Source: Exophiala sp. HKRS030 (taxonomy: Eukaryota > Ascomycota > Eurotiomycetes > Chaetothyriales > Herpotrichiellaceae). From it: a stretch of DNA of 64,000 nt. Position 1 is the first letter of the stretch. Each line of letters begins with the position of its first letter. Below, in pieces: positions 56,831-64,000 of this stretch. A program made the translations under genes and the position numbers. A model generated the notes under the pieces. That model was not told where the DNA came from, made no database searches, and was given only the letters and a program-made list of their open reading frames with translations. The stretch spans positions 4,154,001 to 4,218,000 of the forward strand of contig JAHWDD010000001.1 of the NCBI GenBank assembly GCA_023897205.1, written 5' to 3'.

Positions 56831-59620
56831 ATGACAGAGTCCTCCCTCCTCACCACGCATCCCGCAACGAACCATTATCCGGTCACCGCCGCTCCTTCCC
56901 TGGCCTCTCCCTTGCCAAATGGCTCTCTGTCCGACACCAATCTCCAAGAAGAGGAGGAATACACCATCAAATGCATATGCATATATGCAGACGATGATGG
57001 CAACACCGTCTACTGCCCCAAATGTGACACGTGGCAGCACATTGAGTGCTACTACCACGGCAAAAAGGTTCCAGAAGAGCATTTTTGTGCAGACTGCTTC
57101 CCCCGAGATCTTGACGCGAAGAAGGCCACCGACAGACAAAAGCGGCGCAGAGAAGCTCTCGACGGCGGTGACCGGAAGGTCAAGAGACCTAACACCAAAA
57201 CCCAAAAGAAAAAGCACAAGGACAGCATCTCGGCGGCCGACCAGATCAACGGCTGGCACTCACTCGATCGCAATGATTCGGTCGGTAGCACAAAAGAAGG
57301 CCCTCCTGCGAAGAAGCCGAAAACAAACCATCGGACGACCGGTTCTGTCGTCTCCGTGAATGGTGAATCCAGGAAACGCGCAGCCTCTAATGTTCAGTCT
57401 TACCCGAGTCCTTCCAAATCCCCTCAAGACCTCTTCCGTTTTCCTGCCATTCCGACATACACCTCCGAATTCCTGGAACTCTACGACCGTGATCAAGGTA
57501 ACACAAATGCACGAGACAACGAGCAAACGATCCAAGCGGCCAACAAGCTGTCCATGTGGCGAACCGAGCCTTCCTTAGTGGTGAGTGCTCCTGGACAGCA
57601 ACCCACAGCGAAATCGCCCTTTGTACATCTCAATCATCCGTTGGACCAAAGTGCCTTGCCTCCTGTCACAGTCGAAACAATCTCGAAGAAGGACACCGAG
57701 TTCGAGGGCCGTTTTCCGACGTGGCGCTTCTTACGCCTTCAGTCCTCAGTAAAGAAGGACGAGATTGTAGGCGAAGTCCGCGGCCAAGTCGGCATGCTGG
57801 AGGAGTATTGTCAGCAGAAGTCATCATCGAATCGATGGCAGGAACTACGGCATCCGGATCCTTTTGTGTTTTTCCACCCTCACATGGACATCTACATCGA
57901 TAGCAGGAAATCGGGGACGCAATTTCGCTACATCCGGAGGTCGTGTAAGCCCAACGTGACGCTCAAAACGTTTGTCTCTGACGACGATGAGACACATCAC
58001 TGTTTTGTCGCCAGCAAAGACATCCCGGCCGGATCCGAACTGACCACGACTTGGTTTCTGGATCAGGGCATGTTTTCTGTGGATGCTGTTCAGAACGATT
58101 CGGAGCAAGCTCAAAGTCGACGCCTTGATTGGGTAAGCCGAGTTCTGGCCAACTTTGGTGATTGTGCCTGCGATTCGAACCAGCCTTGTCTACTCGCCAA
58201 CTTTGACCGAAGACTCCCAGCCAAGTCAATCGACATTGGGGCGAAGGAGAAAGGAGGGCGGAAGAAGAAAAGTAAGAGCAAACAAGCCGTTTCGCCTTTG
58301 AGCACTGGACAGGCCACCAACAGTCGGGCAGGAAGTGAACCCAAATTACTCGACGATGAAGACCAGTTTGACCGACGCTCCACGTCCGAGTCGACTCCTA
58401 GTAATCCGCAAAGTCGAGATATTACTCCAGTCAATATTGCTGCTCTGGATGCCGATCCGGTTTTGGGCAATGGACTTACAGCTCGAGAATTGCGCAAGAT
58501 TCAAATGGCGGAGCGAGCGTTTGCCCAAAAAGAGCAAGAAAAGAAAGATCAATCCGGGCAAGGACAATCACGCAAGAAGAAGAGGACCAGTGGCGGGTCG
58601 AATCTCAACACGCCTGGGGCTGCTTCGTCGAGACAACTGGGGCCCAATTCGCAACCTCCAACACCCAGCGGTCATCCCCTCAGCCGGTCTCATGACCAGG
58701 CGTTCGGATCTCCGCCGCCAGGTAAAGGTGCCTACAGACGTGCCAAGTCTTCGGATTCTGCAAGCAGAGGTGAAGTCAAGCCGGAACGACCTGTGTATGT
58801 TGATGCTGCTGTCCAGACACAGACCGAAGAATGTGAAATGGTGGCGCCGTCTCCCAAGCGCAGAAAGTTCTGCACTCCAACACAGCGCCTGCTGAAGAGA
58901 TTGTTGCACGATCGAGCGAAACATAATCAACGATCTCGGTCACCAACATCGCCCTCCACTGCCTCTATGCCTGGCCCATCCGCATCCACGGGTGTTCCTG
59001 ATGATGTCGAAATGAAGGACGTTGTAATGGCCAGCGAGATCACCTCGCCTCAGCAATCTCCAACCGATGTCAAGGTTAGTGGCAGTCCGGTTAATGTGGG
59101 AACGACAACATATCCTCTGCCTTCTCAAGCGGCTCACACGTTACCACCGCTCAAGTCTCCAGGCCCCCCTCGGCTGCATTTGTCTCCGCTGCCTCCAGTT
59201 CCAACTTTCTCCTCTATTGGCATGGGTGCTACGACGTCGACCAACACTGCCATGACTCCCGGGCCTGCGACAGTGGTGGCCCAGTCGCCTTCAGCATTGA
59301 CATCTTCTAGCCCTTTTCCGATGACGCCCAGTGCTGTTGTTACCCCAAGCCCAGCTAGGAAAAAGCTGAGTTTAGGGGACTATCTGAGTCGACGAGCGGC
59401 CTCGACGCCTTCCGTGGAAAAGCTACAGTCGGAGGGAGGTATCCATCTTCCGGCCGAACAGATCAAGGAAGGTGAGCCAGGCAGTTCTTCGCCGGTTGCC
59501 GATCCAGCAAAGACCACTGAAGAAGTTGGGGTCAAGCAAGAAGGAGACGAGAAGGAATACAGTCCTCCAGAAGACGTGCCACCGGTTGGGGCAAAATCAG
59601 AACAAGCTCGAGATGACTGA
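56831..59620 (+). CDS. SET3: PHD finger-SET domain protein, Set3/Set4-like
   Basis: Single exon, 929 residues. A PHD finger lies at about 45-92 (KCICIYADDDGNTVYCPKC, DTWQHIECYY, HFCADC, with eight metal ligands visible), then a basic linker. A SET domain spans about 290-435 (FEGRFPTWRFLRLQSSVKKDEIVGEVRG, RYIRRSCKPNVTLKTF, AGSELTTTWFLDQG), and a long disordered Ser/Pro-rich tail of about 480 residues follows. Yeast Set3, fission yeast Set3 and animal MLL5 share PHD-then-SET order and act as scaffolds of a histone-deacetylase complex. The usual N-H-S and D-Y catalytic residues of active SET enzymes are R-R-S and T-W here, so methyltransferase activity is unlikely. It would act in the nucleus, reading methylated H3K4 through the PHD finger. 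Confidence 0.85.
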   Translation: MTESSLLTTHPATNHYPVTAAPSLASPLPNGSLSDTNLQEEEEYTIKCICIYADDDGNTVYCPKCDTWQHIECYYHGKKVPEEHFCADCFPRDLDAKKATDRQKRRREALDGGDRKVKRPNTKTQKKKHKDSISAADQINGWHSLDRNDSVGSTKEGPPAKKPKTNHRTTGSVVSVNGESRKRAASNVQSYPSPSKSPQDLFRFPAIPTYTSEFLELYDRDQGNTNARDNEQTIQAANKLSMWRTEPSLVVSAPGQQPTAKSPFVHLNHPLDQSALPPVTVETISKKDTEFEGRFPTWRFLRLQSSVKKDEIVGEVRGQVGMLEEYCQQKSSSNRWQELRHPDPFVFFHPHMDIYIDSRKSGTQFRYIRRSCKPNVTLKTFVSDDDETHHCFVASKDIPAGSELTTTWFLDQGMFSVDAVQNDSEQAQSRRLDWVSRVLANFGDCACDSNQPCLLANFDRRLPAKSIDIGAKEKGGRKKKSKSKQAVSPLSTGQATNSRAGSEPKLLDDEDQFDRRSTSESTPSNPQSRDITPVNIAALDADPVLGNGLTARELRKIQMAERAFAQKEQEKKDQSGQGQSRKKKRTSGGSNLNTPGAASSRQLGPNSQPPTPSGHPLSRSHDQAFGSPPPGKGAYRRAKSSDSASRGEVKPERPVYVDAAVQTQTEECEMVAPSPKRRKFCTPTQRLLKRLLHDRAKHNQRSRSPTSPSTASMPGPSASTGVPDDVEMKDVVMASEITSPQQSPTDVKVSGSPVNVGTTTYPLPSQAAHTLPPLKSPGPPRLHLSPLPPVPTFSSIGMGATTSTNTAMTPGPATVVAQSPSALTSSSPFPMTPSAVVTPSPARKKLSLGDYLSRRAASTPSVEKLQSEGGIHLPAEQIKEGEPGSSSPVADPAKTTEEVGVKQEGDEKEYSPPEDVPPVGAKSEQARDD

Positions 59621-60987
59621 TGTCCCAAATCCACGACTTGGGTATCCTGCGATGAAGCTGGGCGTTAATTCGAGTTGCCATTTCCATGAATGAATAGACT
59701 ACTTTGGACCTTTCACGAGGCTTGGGCACACAGGGTTGATGAGGCTAGAGTGGGGCTGGGGGAATGGGAAACAGAAGCATCTTGACGACAGATGCACAAT
59801 ACTGCTCGGGGGTTGTTTTACGTGTCGGCGTTGTGGGGATGGGATTTCACAGCATGTTACGGTTGTCAAGGCAGGATGGATATGGATCCAAGAAGATCCC
59901 GACTTCAGGCAGTCCTGGAGATTGGGCTTTTGTTATGTGTATATATTATTAGTGACCCTAGTGGCGACCGTTATGTGTCATTCTGCCACCGACGAGCTTT
60001 TCTTTTCCTTGGTGGTCAATATTTGTGTATCTTGTATGAGAGAGTGTATGAAGGAGAGAAGGAATGGAGCCGAAGAGCTGAAGTACAAGGAAGAGCTTGT
60101 TACAAGAGAAACAAAACAGCATGTCGGTTTGAGAAGAGCAATGAATAACAGAAAATCCATCTCCTCAAAAAGGCCTCTCGATGTATTGTAGTAGTAACTT
60201 TGTTGTTTTTCGTGTCTCCTGTTCGTGAGTGTTGATGTAGTTTGTACTACCTTGCGAGGAGCCCATCAATTTGCCAAGGATGAAATACGTGTGCCTGTTA
60301 CTCCGTACTCTTGGATCTCCGGACTCCTAGCGACGAGCCTACATAGTAATTCCCGGGTACTTCGTATCTACCCATCCGAAATAAAGGTGTACAAGTACCT
60401 ACTCTACACGGGACTCTTTCGGGTGCTTATGTGGGAGTACAGCGCCCAAACTCGAGGGCGCCACAACCGGCTTCCCAGGCCCGTGTATCCCGACTTGCCC
60501 CCCTCCTTTTGGTGTTGCTGTTTACCTATTAGTGCCTAGTTTGAACCGTCATCAGGGTTCCCTCTCTACCCCTCCTCGAGCCTCAGGAGATACGGGTAGC
60601 ACAAAAGCTTCCCCTCCATCTTTTGACGGCAAACAGGTCCATATTTCTACCCACACAAAGCTGGCCCTGACGACGCCTAATGGGTCGCTCGGTGTTGCCA
60701 TCGCTCAGATCCTTGCTCGTTTAGGGCTTCAACAATTTTTTGGCGATCTACAGATGACATCGTTTTCACTCACAAGCTGATTAAGGTGTCGAAGCACACA
60801 CCGTACAGAGTGTCCGCGGTGATCTGTTCGCTCCATCGTCGTTGTGTCTTTGAAAGGGTTCCCTCTTCTCTTTCTGTTGTTTTCTTTCCCCCTTCGAGTC
60901 CATCTTTTTGCCCTACAGTACAAGAATCCTCCACACCAAAATACTTGTGGGATTTGCTTTCTCTGTGGTGAAACGTAGTTGGACAAA
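59621..60987. other. Intergenic region upstream of the FGGY kinase
   Basis: About 1.4 kb with no supported gene. The first part should be the SET3 terminator and the last part the promoter and leader of the kinase at 60988. Frames at 59736-60191 and 60225-60539 have no domain. Confidence 0.4.
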
Positions 60988-63043
60988 ATGGCCTCAGCAA
61001 CCATGCCCTTCCGCCCTGGGCCGAACAGTGGCATTCGCACTCCCATCCGACAGAACTCGGTCGATGACCGAAACGAGGTGCACATTCAGCAGAACCATTA
61101 CATTGGCATTGATGTTGGTACCGGTAGTGCTCGGGCGTGCATCATCAATGAAAACGGTGACATTGTCGGCCTGTCCTCTGAGAACATTGGTCTATGGCAA
61201 CCTCAGACGGGGTATTATGTACGCGGAAAAAAAAGGAAACCTCCAACGACTTGTTTGTGTGTATATCTAACGACCTTTTTGATGACAGGAACAATCCACC
61301 ACCGACATCTGGCGATGTATCTGTACCTCTGTCCACCGCGCCGTCGCTCAGAACAACATCGACCCTCACTCCATCCGGGGCATCGGCTTCGACGCGACGT
61401 GCTCGCTCGCGGTATTCACCCACGACACGGATGAGCCCGTGTCGGTGACCGGTCCCAGTTTCGACCAGGCGATGAACGATCACAATGTGGTTCTGTGGCT
61501 GGACCATCGACCCGTCGAGGAGACCAAGAAGATCAACGCAACCAAGCACAACCTCCTACGCTACGTCGGCGGAACCATGAGTATCGAGATGGAAATCCCC
61601 AAGGTCCTCTGGCTCAAGAACAACATGCCCAAGGAGCTGTTTGACCGGTGCAAGTTCTATGACCTCACGGACGCACTGGAACATCTGGCGACCGGCAACG
61701 AAAAGAGAAGCTTCTGCTCCGTCGTGTGTAAACAGGGGTACGTGCCAGTTGGGGTGGACGGAAGTGTCAAGGGTTGGCAAGAGGACTTTTTGAAAGAGAT
61801 TGGCCTTGAAGACCTTGCGGAAGATAACTTTAAGAGAATGGGTGGCGTCAACGGGGTGGTGAGCCTATTTACTTATCTCCTTTGTTTTGATTTTTTTTGC
61901 ACTTACCTCGTCCCTGCTGGACACGTCCGTATTCGTGTTGAATACAACTTCACTCTTGGAATTCATGGCATGTAAACTGACATCTAGTTCTAGAATGGCG
62001 AGTACCTCTCCGCCGGCGAACTGGCAGGCTACCTCTGTGAACGTGCGGCCGCCGACTTGGGCTTGCCCGCAGGCATTGCTGTCGGTTCAGGCGTGATCGA
62101 TGCCTATGCAGGCTGGATCGGCACCGTCGGCGCCAAAGTCAACCTTTCCGCCGACGAGCTCGACTCCTCGACCCCTGCCAACGACCAGTCTCAAGCATTC
62201 ACCCGTCTCGCCGCGGTCGCCGGTACGTCGACGTGCCATCTCGTCATGTCCAAAGATCCGGTGTTCGTACCGGGCGTATGGGGACCGTACAGGGACAGCA
62301 TCATCCCGAACTACTGGATGGCGGAAGGTGGACAATCTGCCACTGGAGAACTTCTCAAACACGTCTTGGAGACACACCCGGCCTACAACCAAGCCATTTC
62401 GATGGCGCAAGGTTCGTCGAGCAACGTCTACGACTTTTTGAACCAGCACCTGCTCGACCTCAAGGAGATGAGGAATGCGCCCAGCGTGAGCCACCTCGGC
62501 AAGCACTTCTTCTTCTACGGCGACCTGTTTGGGAACCGGAGTCCGATCGCCGACCCCACCATGGCTGGGTCGGTCGTGGGCTTGAGCAGCGACAAGAGCC
62601 TGGACGGGCTCGCGCTGTACTATTACGGCACGATGGAGTTCATCGCCCTGCAGACGTGGCAGATCATCACGGCCATGAACGAGGCCGGGCACAAGATCAG
62701 CAGCATCTTCATGAGTGGAAGTCAGTGCCAGAACGAGATCCTGATGGAGTTGATCGCCACGGCGTGCGACATGCCGGTGTTGATCCCGAGGTACGTCCAC
62801 GCCGCCGTGTGTCACGGTGCGGCCATGTTGGGAGCGAAGGCCGCCAGCGCGGACCCCTACGGCCGCACCGAGGATCTCTGGAGCATCATGGACCGAATGA
62901 GTAAGCCTGGTAAGGTGGTCAGGCCCAGCAAGGACAAGAGCATCAAGAAGTTGTTGGACGTCAAATACAAGGTGTTTTTGGAGCAGTGTGAGAGACAGAG
63001 AGATTTCCGAAAGATGGTTGACGATGTGGTCGATGCCTCTTGA
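60988..63043 (+). CDS. FGGY-family carbohydrate kinase (ribulokinase-like)
   Basis: Three exons: 60988-61218, 61289-61858, 61994-63043 (introns 70 and 135 bp), 616 residues, phases consistent. Sugar or polyol kinase of the FGGY family, which phosphorylates ribulose and related substrates using ATP. Marks: YIGIDVGTGSARACIINE (phosphate 1 loop), GIGFDATCSLAVF, LWLDHRPVEETKKIN, the substrate-side KVLWLKNNMP, then GVIDAYAGWIGTVGAK and the C-terminal ATP region (IFMSGSQCQNEILMELIA, HGAAMLGAKAA). The layout resembles fungal and human FGGY (D-ribulokinase), distinct from xylulokinase or glycerol kinase. The 54-residue N-terminal extension before the first loop is not conserved in form. Cytosolic. 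Confidence 0.9.
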
Positions 63044-63677
63044 GGATATTTATGCATACTCAATGCAGGGAGGTAAAATTTGCAATGGTGCCTTGAAAAT
63101 GACCGTGAATCTAGAGAAAACTTATGAATAAGGATATACAAAACATAGAAATAATACATCTCAACAACTACAACAGCTACCTACCTGACTGGAGTACTTT
63201 GGGGCAGTACGGACTAAGGCACCATGTATTCCGTACCGGCGGCATCTTGCCGTTCTATGACCGACGGCACGAGGATCTGGTGCCCTCCTCTCCATCTATA
63301 TCACTTTTTTTTTTTCAAACCGTTGTCTACATCATTGGAGTCTTTTTGACACACGAGCAAACCATCTCCCCTCATCGCGCGGTTCTTCCCCTCACTTGTC
63401 TTAGTAAACGTGAGTGAGTGATACGGAGAGTACTACTGTACAAGTTGTTTATAGCCGACAACCGCAATCGTTTAGGTATCCATCCCAGCGTCCCTGAGTA
63501 TATGAGTTTGTACTATTCCTTGAGCCTCGGGACTGAAAACTTTACGATTTTCACAGAGGAGGTGGGCAAAACTACACGTTCCTTTGCTAGACACTGAAAG
63601 AACGGTCGACGCACCTCACCACTCGCTCTCAGCGACACACTCACGGCCTACACACGTCACTTTTGTGTTTCCAAAAC
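63044..63677. other. Spacer between FGGY kinase and cyclase
   Basis: About 630 bases, no gene supported; promoter of the cyclase gene expected in the last 300 bases. Confidence 0.4.
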
Positions 63678-64000
63678 ATGTCAGGGCCGCCAGTCCCATT
63701 TTCCTCTCTACCCCTCAACAAGGACGACTCTTCGACCCGCCTCAACGCCTGGGGCGCCTACGGTCCCGACGACGAACTGGGCTTCTTGAACCGTCAGACA
63801 CCCGCCGTGGTCGCCGCCGCGGCGGATTCCGAGATCAAGACGGGGGTCCGGGTCCCCGTGGACGCCCCGCTCGACTTCCAAGGGGACACGCCCCTGTTCG
63901 GCCGCCAGGTGTTCAAGAAGGACGTCTACCAGAAACGTCCCCGCATCGTCCACGACGACACCTGGCACTTCAACACCCAGTCGTCGACCCAGTGGGACGG
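63678..64000 (+). CDS. Putative cyclase family protein (PF04199 type), cut by window end
   Basis: The reading frame from the ATG at 63678 runs to the window edge, 107 residues visible. The N-terminus (LNKDDSSTRLNAWGAYGPDDELGFLNRQTP) matches fungal proteins of the putative-cyclase/kynurenine-formamidase-like metal-hydrolase family, where W-G-x-D-D-x-L-G is the usual opening and a later H-x-G-T-H-x-D metal site would lie beyond the window. VHDDTWHFNTQSSTQWDG, just before the edge, fits the approach to that site. Function within the family is diverse, so I give no substrate. No signal peptide. Confidence 0.8.
   Translation, partial: MSGPPVPFSSLPLNKDDSSTRLNAWGAYGPDDELGFLNRQTPAVVAAAADSEIKTGVRVPVDAPLDFQGDTPLFGRQVFKKDVYQKRPRIVHDDTWHFNTQSSTQWD

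Overview
The window is nuclear DNA of a filamentous ascomycete (Pezizomycotina). Genes have several 47-120 bp GT-AG introns, spacers are about 0.5-3 kb, and the families are typical (ARN-type siderophore transporter, Zn2Cys6 regulator, fungal P450, DUF3435 recombinase). AT-rich blocks whose repeat copies differ only by transitions suggest repeat-induced point mutation (RIP). I cannot name the genus. All calls come from reading the sequence; no search was run. Exon joins were checked for phase by hand.

Layout. 0.9-9.7 kb: siderophore MFS transporter, RNPS1-like SR protein, a RIB7 riboflavin reductase fused to a FAR1/MULE-like DNA-binding domain, and a secreted GH79 glycosidase. 9.77-31.70 kb: an accessory island. 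It is bounded by a perfect 46-bp inverted repeat enclosing AT-rich, RIP-like DNA, and inside this by a 14-bp inverted repeat enclosing about 18.5 kb. The inner segment carries a DUF3435-type tyrosine recombinase (Starship 'captain' family) next to its right end, transcribed inward. Its cargo is a Zn2Cys6 regulator (5' end lost in a 100-N gap), a carotenoid/stilbene-cleavage-type oxygenase, an aldehyde dehydrogenase, and a co-directional trio (coiled-coil protein, unknown protein, dynamin-like GTPase). I read this as a Starship-like element inserted into an older, RIP-degraded transposon.

32.4-64 kb returns to ordinary gene content: P450, amino-acid permease, Rab GTPase, cytochrome b5/FMN lactate dehydrogenase (CYB2-like), universal stress protein, a large unknown protein, acetyl-CoA hydrolase (ACH1), sugar transporter, PHD-SET protein (Set3-like), FGGY carbohydrate kinase, and the start of a putative cyclase.

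How the genes may work together. In the island, regulator, oxygenase and dehydrogenase look like a small catabolic cluster: the oxygenase would split a phenylpropanoid or stilbene C=C bond to an aromatic aldehyde, and the dehydrogenase would oxidise that to an acid. The GTPase trio beside the recombinase could be a self-protection or conflict module; this is inference. Outside the island, CYB2-like, ACH1-like, permease, sugar transporter and FGGY kinase are independent carbon/nitrogen metabolism genes.
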